64,000 bases of DNA from Mycobacterium sp. 141 (GTDB taxonomy: Bacteria; Actinomycetota; Actinomycetes; Mycobacteriales; Mycobacteriaceae), in NCBI RefSeq assembly GCF_000382405.1, contig NZ_KB908275.1, positions 23,394 through 87,393 on the forward strand. Direction: 5' to 3'. How positions within the stretch are numbered: the stretch's first letter is position 1; the number at the start of each line of letters is the position of its first letter. Below the pieces are notes generated by a model, which ran no database searches, was not told the origin of the DNA, and worked only from the letters and a program-made list of their open reading frames with translations. A program made the position numbers and the translations under genes. Shown one piece after another: positions 33,203-42,007 of the stretch.

Positions 33203-33643
33203 GTGACTCCGGTTCGTGACGACGACCCCAAGGCCCGCTTGCGGGCCGTGGGGCTTCGAGTCACCGCACCGAGGGTCGCGGTGTTGGAGGCACTCGCCGC
33301 CGAGCCGCACGCCACTGCAGACGATGTGGCCGTCCGGGTCCGGAAAACCCTGGGATCGGTCTCCACCCAGGCGGTCTACGACGTCCTCCGGGCCTGTGTC
33401 AGCGCCGGTCTGATCCGCAGGATCGAGCCGGCCGGCTCATCCGCCCGCTACGAGACCAGGGCCGGCGATAACCATCACCACCTGGTGTGCCGAGTCTGCG
33501 GCTTGGTGGTCGATGTCGAATGTGTCATCGGGCCCGCGCCCTGCCTCGAGCTCTCGAATGTCGGCGGCTTCGTCGTCGATAAAGTCGAGGTGGTGTTCTG
33601 GGGTGTCTGCCCCGACTGTCGGACGGACCGCAACACCACGTAG
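33203..33643 (+). CDS. Fur-family regulator (FurA paralogue without katG)
   Basis: 146 residues. A winged helix (LRVTAPRVAVLEALAAEPHATADD, STQAVYDVLRACVSAGLIRRIE) and metal/dimer domain with DNHHHLVCRVCG and GVCPDC motifs. In mycobacteria FurA is usually followed by katG, which it represses. Here a lipoprotein gene follows, so this is an orphan paralogue, probably a second FurA as in other fast growers. The C-terminal CxxC pairs suggest a structural zinc and redox or iron sensing. Its targets are not evident from the neighbourhood. Confidence 0.88.
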   Translation: MTPVRDDDPKARLRAVGLRVTAPRVAVLEALAAEPHATADDVAVRVRKTLGSVSTQAVYDVLRACVSAGLIRRIEPAGSSARYETRAGDNHHHLVCRVCGLVVDVECVIGPAPCLELSNVGGFVVDKVEVVFWGVCPDCRTDRNTT

Positions 33644-33742
33644 ACCGCATCTGCAGCCCTGACGTCCCGGCTACCACATCAGGTGGCCGGGACGTCTGAT
33701 TTCCTGGGTGTGTCGGCACGAAACGTGAGATTGTGCCTAACC

Positions 33743-34258
33743 ATGACGCGCAATCGGGCCTTGGTTGCCGTGCTGATCGCCATCCTGGCATCCGCGGTCG
33801 GCTGTGGCTCCGCACAACCGGAACGCAACGCGGCCATGATCTTCGCCGTCGGCGACTGCGTCAGCTTCCCGGCCGGCACCCCGTCGGCCCCAGAGGTCGC
33901 GCGTGCCACCAAGGTGGCCTGTAGCGCTGACCCGAGCTACACCGTCGGAGCTGTCGCCGACGCCGCGGGCAGCTGCCCGAGCGGCGAGTACCAGCATCTG
34001 CCCGCCAAACTGGCCGATCCGTCGACGGCCCGGCTGTGCCTGGTGCCCAATCTCGTGACCTATCACTGCTACGAACTCGGCATGCCCGCCGGCGTGATGG
34101 GACTGGCCGACTGCACCTCGCGCGGCAACGGCGTGCTGGTGCAGGTGACACAGCGGCTCGACGTCCATGATGGTTCGACCTGCCCGAAAGCCAGCGGCGA
34201 GTACGCCTGGCGTTATCCGTCTCCGGCTCGGACCTACTGCACTCGCACGCTGTACTGA
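33743..34258 (+). CDS. probable lipoprotein of unknown function
   Basis: 171 residues. Signal sequence ALVAVLIAILASAVGC has a lipobox-like SAVGC with Cys near 21, then a Cys-rich secreted domain with about eight cysteines (GDCVSFP, VACSADPSY, AGSCPSGEY, LCLVPN, HCYELG, LADCTS, STCPKAS, TYCTRTLY) that could form four disulfides. ATG at 33743 gives the signal peptide directly. Resembles the mycobacterial LppU/septum-formation-like Cys-patterned lipoproteins in layout only. Six bases separate it from the next exported protein gene. Confidence 0.7.
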   Translation: MTRNRALVAVLIAILASAVGCGSAQPERNAAMIFAVGDCVSFPAGTPSAPEVARATKVACSADPSYTVGAVADAAGSCPSGEYQHLPAKLADPSTARLCLVPNLVTYHCYELGMPAGVMGLADCTSRGNGVLVQVTQRLDVHDGSTCPKASGEYAWRYPSPARTYCTRTLY

Positions 34259-34263
34259 CTGGC

Positions 34264-34917
34264 ATGATCGAGTGGATGCGTGCTCTGACTGTGGGGCTCG
34301 GGGTGGCCGGTCTGGCGTTGGCCCTGTCGGCACCGGCCGGTGCCCGTCCGTCGGACCCGGGTGTGGTGTCTTACGCGGTCCTGCCGAAGGGTTCGGTCGG
34401 TAACGTCGTCGGCGCCCCGATGACCTGGGCTTCCGACTCCACGGTTCCGATCCAGTCGTTCTGGGTCGACGACCCGGTGTGCAACAACTGGGCTGACATC
34501 GGACTGCCCGAGGTCTACAACGACCCCGATCTGGCGTCGTTCAACAGTGCCACGACCCAGACTTCGGCCAATGACGACAGCCACTACGTCAAACAGGCTG
34601 TCGGGGTATTCGCCACGGCCGACGCCGCCGACCGGGCGTTCCATCGGGTGGTCGACCGCACCCAGGGTTGTTCGGGGCTGACCAGCGCGATGCACCTGGA
34701 CAACTTCGTCACCCAGGTGTGGACGTTTACCGGCGGCCCAGCCGGTCCGACGGATGCGGACTGGGTGAAACAGGAGGCCGGTACCGATCGGCGATGTTTC
34801 ACCACCACACGTAAACGGGAAAACGTGCTCTTGCAAGCCAAAGTGTGTCAGTCCGGCAACGGTGGCCCGGCCGTCAATGTATTGGCCGGCGCCATGCAGA
34901 ACTCGCTCGGGCAATAA
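34264..34917 (+). CDS. exported PknH-type sensor-domain protein (Rv3705c type)
   Basis: 217 residues with a signal peptide (LTVGLGVAGLALALSAPAGA) and a domain like the extracellular PknH C-terminal sensor domain: aligned cysteines (DPVCNNW, QGCSGL, DRRCFTT, AKVCQSG) and DADWVKQE-like segments. Matches Rv3705c just upstream of egtA in M. tuberculosis. Binding partner unknown. ATG at 34264 is five bases after the previous stop. Confidence 0.78.
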   Translation: MIEWMRALTVGLGVAGLALALSAPAGARPSDPGVVSYAVLPKGSVGNVVGAPMTWASDSTVPIQSFWVDDPVCNNWADIGLPEVYNDPDLASFNSATTQTSANDDSHYVKQAVGVFATADAADRAFHRVVDRTQGCSGLTSAMHLDNFVTQVWTFTGGPAGPTDADWVKQEAGTDRRCFTTTRKRENVLLQAKVCQSGNGGPAVNVLAGAMQNSLGQ

Positions 34918-35047
34918 CTGCGGCACAGAGTTCGGTTACCCGGCACGAACGCGTAATCCGTCCAGAGGGCGACTTGTCGGTCCCATCTGGAAGATGGAAA
35001 CAACCAGACGGTCCGACACCGGTAAGGACCGGGAGGGGTTTGTTGCC

Positions 35048-36328
35048 ATGGCAGTACCCATCAGGGCTGATCCCGGGCCCCGAACACCCATCGAATTCAG
35101 CAGTTCTCAGCAGGCCGCTGCTTATATCGGTGCGCATTGTCTGCATGACGGTGCAGTCGGCCGGGTCGGGTTGGAGATCGAGGCTCACTGTTACGACCTG
35201 ACGGATCCGATGCGCCGTCCCGGCTGGGACGAGCTGACCGCTGCCATCGAGACCGTGCCTCGATTGCCGGGCCGCAGCCGGATCACCGTCGAACCCGGAG
35301 GTGCGGTCGAGCTGTCCGGGCCGCCGGAGGACGGTCCGCTCGCCGCAATCACCGCACTCCTGGCTGATCGGGCGACGTTGCGCGCGGCCTTCGCCCGCCG
35401 CGGCCTCGGTCTGGTACTCCTGGGCACCGATCCGGTGCGGTTGACGCAGCGGGTGAATCCCGGTGCGCGGTACCGGGCCATGGAACGGTTCTTCGCCGCC
35501 AGCGACACCGGCGCCGCGGGTGCCGCGATGATGACATCGACCGCCTCGGTACAGGTCAATCTGGATGCCGGCCCCCGGGCCGGCTGGGCAGACCGGGTGC
35601 GGCTGGCCCATGCGCTCGGCCCGACGATGATCGCCATCACGGCCAATTCACCGCTGCTCGGCGGCGAATTCACCGGCTGGGTCTCCACCCGGCAGCGGGT
35701 GTGGGGTGAGCTCGACTCGGCGCGCTGCGGGCCCGTTCTCGGTGCCGACGGGACCGATCCGGCCAGCGACTGGGCGCATTACGCGCTGCGGGCTCCGGTG
35801 ATGTTGGTCAACACCGCCGACGACGTGGGCGCGGTGCCTGTCGTCAACTGGGTGCCTTTCGCGGACTGGGCCGACGGCCTGGCTGTGCTGGGCGGCAGGC
35901 ACCCCACCTCGGCCGACCTGGATTACCACCTGACGACACTGTTTCCGCCGGTGCGGCCGCGCCGGTGGCTGGAGATCAGATATCTCGACAGCCTGCCCGA
36001 CGGGCTGTGGCCGGCCGCAGTGTTCACGCTCACCACGCTGCTCGACGACCCGGACGCCGCCGCGATCGCTGCGGAGGCGACCGCACCGGTGGCGACAGCG
36101 TGGGACCGAGCGGCCCGGGTGGGCTTGGCCGATCGACGGCTTCACGCGGCGGCGGTCAGCTGTGTCCGGGCCGCGGCAGAGCGTGCTCCCGCAGAACTCG
36201 CGGAATCGATGCGGCGTTTGGTGCGGTCGGTCGAACAGGGCCGCTCGCCGGCCGACGACTTCGCCGACCGGGCGGTGCGGTTCGGGATCGCGTCGGCGGT
36301 GAGCCAACTGGCGAAAGGTGAGTCTTGA
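35048..36328 (+). CDS. egtA: glutamate-cysteine ligase EgtA (ergothioneine)
   Basis: 426 residues of the plant-type GCS2 family; makes gamma-glutamylcysteine, the sulfur donor for ergothioneine. The fold motifs GRVGLEIEAHCYDL (glutamate/Mg site), ITVEPGGAVELSGPP and MMTSTASVQVNLDAG are clear. ATG at 35048 follows gggagg. The egtABCDE genes follow with overlaps throughout (TTGA, TGATG, ATGA, ATGA), so the whole pathway is one operon. The 130 bp upstream contain no other gene. Confidence 0.94.
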   Translation: MAVPIRADPGPRTPIEFSSSQQAAAYIGAHCLHDGAVGRVGLEIEAHCYDLTDPMRRPGWDELTAAIETVPRLPGRSRITVEPGGAVELSGPPEDGPLAAITALLADRATLRAAFARRGLGLVLLGTDPVRLTQRVNPGARYRAMERFFAASDTGAAGAAMMTSTASVQVNLDAGPRAGWADRVRLAHALGPTMIAITANSPLLGGEFTGWVSTRQRVWGELDSARCGPVLGADGTDPASDWAHYALRAPVMLVNTADDVGAVPVVNWVPFADWADGLAVLGGRHPTSADLDYHLTTLFPPVRPRRWLEIRYLDSLPDGLWPAAVFTLTTLLDDPDAAAIAAEATAPVATAWDRAARVGLADRRLHAAAVSCVRAAAERAPAELAESMRRLVRSVEQGRSPADDFADRAVRFGIASAVSQLAKGES

Positions 36329-37602
36329 CCACACGTGAGACGCTGGCGCAGGAGCTGATGCGGGCCCGGGAACGCACGCTGCGGTTGGTCGATTTCGACG
36401 ATGCCGAGCTGCACCGCCAGTACAACCCCCTGATGAGCCCGCTGGTGTGGGATCTTGCGCACATCGGGCAGCAGGAAGAACTGTGGTTGCTGCGCGGTGG
36501 CGACCCAACCCGGCCCGGCATGTTGGCCCCTGCGGTGGAACGGCTTTATGACGCGTTCGAGCATTCCCGCGCCAGCCGCGTCCAGCTGCCACTGTTGCCG
36601 CCCACCGAGGCCCGGGCCTACTGCGCGACGGTGCGTGCCAAGGCGCTCGATGCGCTCGACGCGCTGCCCGAGGACGCGTCGCAGTTCAACTTCGGTCTGG
36701 TGATCAGTCACGAAAACCAGCACGACGAAACCATGCTGCAGGCGCTGGGTCTGCGGGTGGGAACGCCATTGTTGGATACCGCCAGCCCGTTGCCACCCGG
36801 ACGCGCCGACGTAGCCGGCACCTCGGTGCTGATCCCGGGTGGCCCGTTCACGCTCGGCGTCGACGAGCTCACCGAACCGCACTCGTTGGACAACGAGCGG
36901 CCCGCGCACGTGGTGGACATACCGTCGTTCCGCATCGGGCGAGTTCCGGTCACCAATGCCGAATGGCGCGGGTTCATCGACGACGGCGGCTACCAACAGC
37001 CGTGCTGGTGGTCCGAGCTTGGCTGGACCCACCGGCAAGAGGCGGGTCTCGTGGCACCGCAGTTCTGGAATGCCGACGGCACCCGCACCCGGTTCGGACA
37101 CGTCGAGGCGATCCCGGGTGGCGAGCCCGTCCAGCACGTCACGTACTTCGAGGCCGAGGCCTACGCGGCCTGGGCCGGGGCCCGGCTGCCCACCGAGATC
37201 GAGTGGGAGAAAGCCTGTGCGTGGGATCCCGCAACTGGGTCCCGGCGCCGATTCCCATGGGGCGCTTCAGAGCCCACCGCTGTCCTGGCCAACCTCGGCG
37301 GTGACGCGTTGCGCCCGGCACCCGTCGGAGCCTATCCCGCAGGGGCATCGGCCTATGGCGTGGAGCAGCTGCTCGGCGACGTCTGGGAGTGGACCAGCTC
37401 CCCGCTGAACCCGTGGCCCGGCTTCACTCCGATGATCTACGAGCGTTACACCCAGCCGTTCTTCGGCGGCGACTACCGGGTGCTGCGTGGCGGATCGTGG
37501 GCAGTGGCCGCGGGCATCCTGCGGCCCAGCTTCCGTAACTGGGACCACCCGTTCCGCCGCCAGATCTTCTCCGGTGTCCGCCTCGCCTGGGACGCCACCT
37601 GA
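36325..37602 (+). CDS. egtB: hercynine oxygenase EgtB
   Basis: 425 residues. An N-terminal DinB-like domain carries the iron-binding three-His facial triad: His46 (WDLAHIGQ), His129 and His133 (SHENQHDE). The C-terminal formylglycine-generating-enzyme-like domain has GRVPVTNAEWRGFIDDGGY, ARLPTEIEWEKAC and GDVWEWTSSP. Couples gamma-Glu-Cys to hercynine with O2 to give the sulfoxide. The start is TTG at 36325, overlapping the egtA TGA; the next in-frame Met (36358) would cut conserved sequence. Confidence 0.95.
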   Translation: MTTRETLAQELMRARERTLRLVDFDDAELHRQYNPLMSPLVWDLAHIGQQEELWLLRGGDPTRPGMLAPAVERLYDAFEHSRASRVQLPLLPPTEARAYCATVRAKALDALDALPEDASQFNFGLVISHENQHDETMLQALGLRVGTPLLDTASPLPPGRADVAGTSVLIPGGPFTLGVDELTEPHSLDNERPAHVVDIPSFRIGRVPVTNAEWRGFIDDGGYQQPCWWSELGWTHRQEAGLVAPQFWNADGTRTRFGHVEAIPGGEPVQHVTYFEAEAYAAWAGARLPTEIEWEKACAWDPATGSRRRFPWGASEPTAVLANLGGDALRPAPVGAYPAGASAYGVEQLLGDVWEWTSSPLNPWPGFTPMIYERYTQPFFGGDYRVLRGGSWAVAAGILRPSFRNWDHPFRRQIFSGVRLAWDAT

Positions 37603-38306
37603 TGTGCCGGCACCTCGGTTGGCTCGGCGCGCCCCGGTCGGTGGCCTCGCTCGTGCTCGACCCGCCGCAGGGGCTGCTGGTGCAGTCCTACGCGCCGCGA
37701 CGGCAGAAGCACGGCCTGATGAATGCCGACGGTTGGGGCGTGGGCTTTTTCTCGCCCGATCTCCCCGGCGGCAGACCCGCGCGCTGGCGTAGCGACAGAC
37801 CACTGTGGGGCGACGCGTCGTTCGCGTCGGTGGCACCCGCGCTGCGCAGCGGCTGCGTCGTCGCAGCGGTCCGCTCGGCGACCGTCGGCATGCCGATCGA
37901 ACCGTCGGCGTGCGCCCCCTTCACCGACGGGCAGTGGCTGCTGTCGCACAACGGCGTGGTGGATCGCGCGGTGCTGCCGGTGACCGCGCACGCCGAATCC
38001 ACGGTCGACAGTGCGGTGCTCGCGGCGCTGATTTTCTCCCGCGGGCTGGAAACGCTGGGCGATACGGTTGTCGAGGTCGGCGAGGCCGATCCCGACGCCC
38101 GGCTGAACATCCTCGCCGCCAACGGTTCTCGCATGCTCGCCACCACCTGGGGCGACACCCTGTCGGTGCGGCAGCAGCCTGACGGCGTGGTGCTGGCCAG
38201 TGAACCGTACGACGACGCGCCCGAATGGCGCGACATCCCCGACCGGCACCTGGTGTACGTACACGACTCACACGTCGAACTGATACCCCTGAAAGGACCG
38301 GCATGA
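37602..38306 (+). CDS. egtC: gamma-glutamyl-hercynylcysteine sulfoxide hydrolase EgtC
   Basis: 234-residue Ntn-type class II glutamine amidotransferase fold. N-terminal catalytic Cys2 (MCRHLGWLG), NADGWGVGFF, AAVRSATVG and LSHNGVV motifs are intact. Removes the glutamyl group from the sulfoxide intermediate. Start ATG shares one base with the egtB stop. Confidence 0.94.
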   Translation: MCRHLGWLGAPRSVASLVLDPPQGLLVQSYAPRRQKHGLMNADGWGVGFFSPDLPGGRPARWRSDRPLWGDASFASVAPALRSGCVVAAVRSATVGMPIEPSACAPFTDGQWLLSHNGVVDRAVLPVTAHAESTVDSAVLAALIFSRGLETLGDTVVEVGEADPDARLNILAANGSRMLATTWGDTLSVRQQPDGVVLASEPYDDAPEWRDIPDRHLVYVHDSHVELIPLKGPA

Positions 38307-39268
38307 CGCTCACACTGTCCAACTACCTGGCCGCCGACTCCGCCGCGGAAGCCCTGCGCCGTGACGTCCGCCAAGGCCTCGCCCAGACACCGAAAAGCCT
38401 GCCACCCAAGTGGTTCTACGATGCGGTGGGCAGCGACCTGTTCGACCAGATCACCCGGCTGCCCGAGTACTATCCGACCCGCACCGAGGCGCAGATCCTG
38501 CGCGAGCACTCCGCCGAGATCGCTGCGTCCGCCGGTGCCGACACGCTGGTGGAGCTGGGTAGCGGCACCTCGGAGAAGACCCGGATGCTGCTCGACGCGA
38601 TGCGCGACGGCGGACTGCTGCGCCGGTTCATCCCGTTCGATGTCGACGCCGGCATGTTGCGCGCCGCGGGTAAGGCCATCGGACGCGAATATCCCGGGGT
38701 CGAAATCCATGCGGTGTGTGGCGATTTCGAGGAGCACCTCGGCAAGATCCCGCAGGTGGGACGGCGGTTGGTGATCTTCCTGGGGTCCACGATCGGCAAC
38801 CTGACCTCGGGGCCACGCGCCGAGTTCTTGGACACCCTGGCCGACACCCTGCAGCCGGGCGACAGTCTGCTGTTGGGCACCGACCTGGTGAAGGACGCGG
38901 CGCGGCTGGTCCGCGCCTACGACGACAGTGCCGGTGTGACAGCCGAATTCAACCGCAACGTGCTGGCCGTGGTGAACCGCGAGTTGGGCGCCGACTTCGA
39001 CCCGGCAGCCTTCGAGCATGTGGCCCGGTGGAACGGCGACGAGGAGCGCATCGAGATGTGGCTGCGGACTCGCGATGCGCAGCAGGTCCGGGTAGCGGCA
39101 CTCGGCCTCGATGTGACGTTCGCAGCGGGCGAAGAGATGCTGACCGAGGTGTCGTGCAAGTTCCGGCCGGACGATGTGACGGCAGAGCTGGCGAAAGCTG
39201 GCCTGCGACAAACTCATTGGTGGACCGACGGGCCCGGCGACTTCGGCCTGTCGCTGGCCGTCAAATGA
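38303..39268 (+). CDS. egtD: L-histidine N-alpha-methyltransferase EgtD
   Basis: 321 residues with SAM motif ELGSGTSEKTRMLLDAM, the FYDAVGSDLFDQITRLPEYYPTR-type N-terminal signature (FYDAVGSDLFDQ, LPEYYPTR) and IFLGSTIGNL. Trimethylates histidine to hercynine, the pathway's first step. ATG at 38303 overlaps the egtC TGA. Confidence 0.96.
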   Translation: MTLTLSNYLAADSAAEALRRDVRQGLAQTPKSLPPKWFYDAVGSDLFDQITRLPEYYPTRTEAQILREHSAEIAASAGADTLVELGSGTSEKTRMLLDAMRDGGLLRRFIPFDVDAGMLRAAGKAIGREYPGVEIHAVCGDFEEHLGKIPQVGRRLVIFLGSTIGNLTSGPRAEFLDTLADTLQPGDSLLLGTDLVKDAARLVRAYDDSAGVTAEFNRNVLAVVNRELGADFDPAAFEHVARWNGDEERIEMWLRTRDAQQVRVAALGLDVTFAAGEEMLTEVSCKFRPDDVTAELAKAGLRQTHWWTDGPGDFGLSLAVK

Positions 39269-40380
39269 GTCTCGCGCAGCAGTGGCGCGCCGCCCGTCCG
39301 CAGGTCGCGGGGCTGCACCTGGACAGTGGTGCATGCTCCCGTCAGGGTTTCGCGGCGATCGACGCGGCAGCCGCCCACGCCCGCCACGAGGCCGAGGTCG
39401 GTGGTTACGTCGCGCTCGACGCCTCGGCCCCTGTGCTCGACGCGGGCCGGGCCGCGGTCGCGGCGCTGACCGGCCTGCCCGCCGCCAACGTGGTCTACAC
39501 TTTCGGGTCCGGCAACGGCCTGGATCTGCTGCTGAGCAGCTGGCCGGGGGAGCGGACCGCCGCGTGCCTGGTCGGTGAATACGGTCCCAACCTAGCGGTG
39601 ATGGCGGCCAACGGGTTTGCGGTACGGGCGCTGCCCGTCGATGGCGCGGGCCGGTTGGACGTCGACGCGGCGGCCGGTCAACTCGCAACTGACCCGCCCG
39701 CGCTCGCGCACCTGACGGCATTGGCCAGTCATCGCGGTGTGGCCCAGCCGCTGGCGGAGTTCGCCGCGGTATGCCGGGCCGCCGGCATCCCTCTCGTGGT
39801 GGATGCCGCCCAGGCGCTCGGCCATCTCGACTGCAATGTCGGCGCCGCCGCGCTGTACTCGTCGGCCCGCAAATGGCTGGCCGGCCCGCGCGGCGTGGGA
39901 GTACTCGCACTCGGCGAGGAACTGGCCCAGCGGCTGCAGCCTCGGGTGCCGCCACCTTCCTGGGGCATACCGGCGCGGGCGGTGCGGACGCTGGACGGGG
40001 TCGAATCGAATGCCGCTGCCCGCATCGGGTTTTCGGTTGCGCTCGGCGAGCACCTCGCGGCCGGTCCCGACCGGGTGCGTGCCCGGCTGGCCGAGGTGGG
40101 CCGGCTGTCTCGGCAGGTGCTCGCCGATGCGCCCGGCTGGCGCGTGGTGGAATCGGCCGACGAACCCACGGCTATCACCACGCTCGAGCCGACCGACGGG
40201 GCCGACCCAACCGCGGTGCGGGCCCGGCTCATCGCTGAGCACGGCATCGTCACCACGGCATGTGAACTCATGCGGGCACCGTTCGAGATGACCAAACCGG
40301 TGCTGCGGATCTCCCCCCACGTCGATGCGGGTGTCGAAGACCTCGAACAGTTCGCGCGGGCATTGCGGGAAGTGGTGTAG
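39265..40380 (+). CDS. egtE: PLP-dependent C-S lyase EgtE
   Basis: 371-residue class V aminotransferase-fold enzyme. The PLP lysine is near 203 (YSSARKWLAGPRGVGV) with the aspartate in PLVVDAAQALGHLD. Cleaves hercynylcysteine sulfoxide to ergothioneine. ATG at 39265 overlaps the egtD stop. The gene is convergent with the cholesterol-oxidase-type gene, whose 3' end lies ten bases away. Confidence 0.94.
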   Translation: MSLAQQWRAARPQVAGLHLDSGACSRQGFAAIDAAAAHARHEAEVGGYVALDASAPVLDAGRAAVAALTGLPAANVVYTFGSGNGLDLLLSSWPGERTAACLVGEYGPNLAVMAANGFAVRALPVDGAGRLDVDAAAGQLATDPPALAHLTALASHRGVAQPLAEFAAVCRAAGIPLVVDAAQALGHLDCNVGAAALYSSARKWLAGPRGVGVLALGEELAQRLQPRVPPPSWGIPARAVRTLDGVESNAAARIGFSVALGEHLAAGPDRVRARLAEVGRLSRQVLADAPGWRVVESADEPTAITTLEPTDGADPTAVRARLIAEHGIVTTACELMRAPFEMTKPVLRISPHVDAGVEDLEQFARALREVV

Positions 40381-40390
40381 TGAACGGTGT

Positions 40391-42007
40391 CTAGCGGCGG
40401 CCCTGCAGCACTGCCTCGATGTTGCGTTCCGCCAATGCCGTGATCGACATGAACGGGTTGCACCCGAGATAGCCGGGGATCAGCGATGCGTCGTTGACAT
40501 AGAGGTTGTCGTAACCTTTGACGCGTCCGAACGCATCGGTGACGTCACCGCGGACACAACCGCCCAACGGATGAACTGTGTTGGGGGCGAAGATCTCCCC
40601 GGAATAGATGTCATCACGGTAATCCACCCCGTTGACCTGCGTCAGCTTGTCGAAGACCTTTCGAGTCCGCTCGGTCAGGTGGTCGGTGTAGGCGGCAGGC
40701 CAGTCGATGGTGATCGAATCTGACGTCCGGTCATAGGTGATGTTGGCGCGATCACCGGTCTTGACCATGACGTAGTAGCCGAGCATCAAGGTCTCGACCG
40801 GCAGCGGAAGGGAAAACATGGTGGCGTAGACCGGGTTCTCGGTGTCAGCCCGGCCGTCGAGGTTGATCAGCCCGAGCAGTGACTGCTGGGTTCCGGCGGG
40901 ATCGCTCTTCTTGAGCCAGTGCGACACCATCATGTCACCGTTGTTGCCGTATCCGGATCCCAGAGCATCATTCAGGTCCGGTAGCGCCCCGGTCTCCCGG
41001 GCGCGCAATAGAATCTGATTGGTACCCAATACACCGGCGGTCAAAAATAGCTGATCGCAACCGATTTCGTCGCGGCCGGTCTCCTTGCCCCAGCGGTCGA
41101 TCGATCTGGTGGACACCACGTACTCGCGACCCTCCCGGCGTACGGCGGTCACCTCCGTAAGCGGCCGCAACGTGACCTTCCCGGTGGCCAGAGCGGATGC
41201 GACATAAGTCTGGTCGACGCTGCCCCTGCGCCCGTAGTTGTTGCCGAACTGCTGCTCGAACGCAAACGCCGATCGTTCAACCGTCCCGGCCTCTTCGTCC
41301 TTCATATAGTCGAACGAGTAGGCACTGCCGTTGTAATCGACCGGATACCCTGCCGCGGCGGCGTATTCGCGGCCGACTCGGGCGAACTGGAACCACGGTG
41401 TGCGTTCGAACCAGTCCATGTCGCGGTAGCTGATCAGCAGCGTGCGTTTGGCGCGCTCGATGTATGTCCCCAGAAACTCGTCCACCCCGATGTCAGGGAA
41501 GCATTCGGCGATCTGCCGCGCAGTCGGTACGGCGGCCACGGCCGCGTTGACCAGTGAGCCTCCGCCGACTCCGATCCCGCGAAACACATGGTGAGCGCCG
41601 TGCGTCGTCTTGTCGCAGATCCCGGCTTGAACGGGCTGCGGCGACGGCGAATTGCGCGCGATCTCGTCGATCGAGAATCCTTGGAACGATGTGACCAGGC
41701 TCGGCGGAACCGAACTGAACCAGCCCGCCCGAGTGTCGGCGGGCAACATCTTGGTGAACCGTTTACCGTCGGCGTCGGGTGTGTCCCACAGCCGGCCCTT
41801 CTCCAGCAGGAGGGTCTCAATACCGGCCTCTCCCAGGCGAAGTGCAGACACCCCGCCGCCGTAGCCGCTGCCGATCACGATCGCAGAGTAGTGAGCGCGA
41901 GGCTCGGAGCGGTCGGCATGTTGGTACATCCACCAGCCCGCGCCGCCGGCACTGAGTGCGACCGCCGTACCGGCGCCCAGAAACTGCCTGCGCGATATGG
42001 CGGTCAT
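40391..42007 (-). CDS. Tat-exported cholesterol-oxidase-type GMC flavoprotein
   Basis: 538 residues. A twin-arginine signal (SRRQFLGAGTAVALSAGGAG) is followed by the FAD motif AIVIGSGYGGGVSALRLGEAG and segments that match class I cholesterol oxidases: RGIGVGGGSLVN, GNNYGRRGSVDQTYVASAL, VHPLGGCVRGDVTDAFGRV and CNPFMSITALAERNIE. The family oxidises 3-beta-hydroxysterols with O2, making hydrogen peroxide; other bulky alcohols are possible. ATG at 42007 overlaps the stop of the AlkB-type gene, so the two are translated as a unit. The active-site Asn/His pair lies in the C-terminal region (NTVHPLGG). Confidence 0.88.
   Translation of the reverse strand: MTAISRRQFLGAGTAVALSAGGAGWWMYQHADRSEPRAHYSAIVIGSGYGGGVSALRLGEAGIETLLLEKGRLWDTPDADGKRFTKMLPADTRAGWFSSVPPSLVTSFQGFSIDEIARNSPSPQPVQAGICDKTTHGAHHVFRGIGVGGGSLVNAAVAAVPTARQIAECFPDIGVDEFLGTYIERAKRTLLISYRDMDWFERTPWFQFARVGREYAAAAGYPVDYNGSAYSFDYMKDEEAGTVERSAFAFEQQFGNNYGRRGSVDQTYVASALATGKVTLRPLTEVTAVRREGREYVVSTRSIDRWGKETGRDEIGCDQLFLTAGVLGTNQILLRARETGALPDLNDALGSGYGNNGDMMVSHWLKKSDPAGTQQSLLGLINLDGRADTENPVYATMFSLPLPVETLMLGYYVMVKTGDRANITYDRTSDSITIDWPAAYTDHLTERTRKVFDKLTQVNGVDYRDDIYSGEIFAPNTVHPLGGCVRGDVTDAFGRVKGYDNLYVNDASLIPGYLGCNPFMSITALAERNIEAVLQGRR

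Noticed and set aside
37688..39955. 755-codon minus-strand frame opposite egtC-egtE
   Set aside because: Antisense shadow of three confidently assigned ergothioneine genes, with Arg/Pro-rich noise translation.
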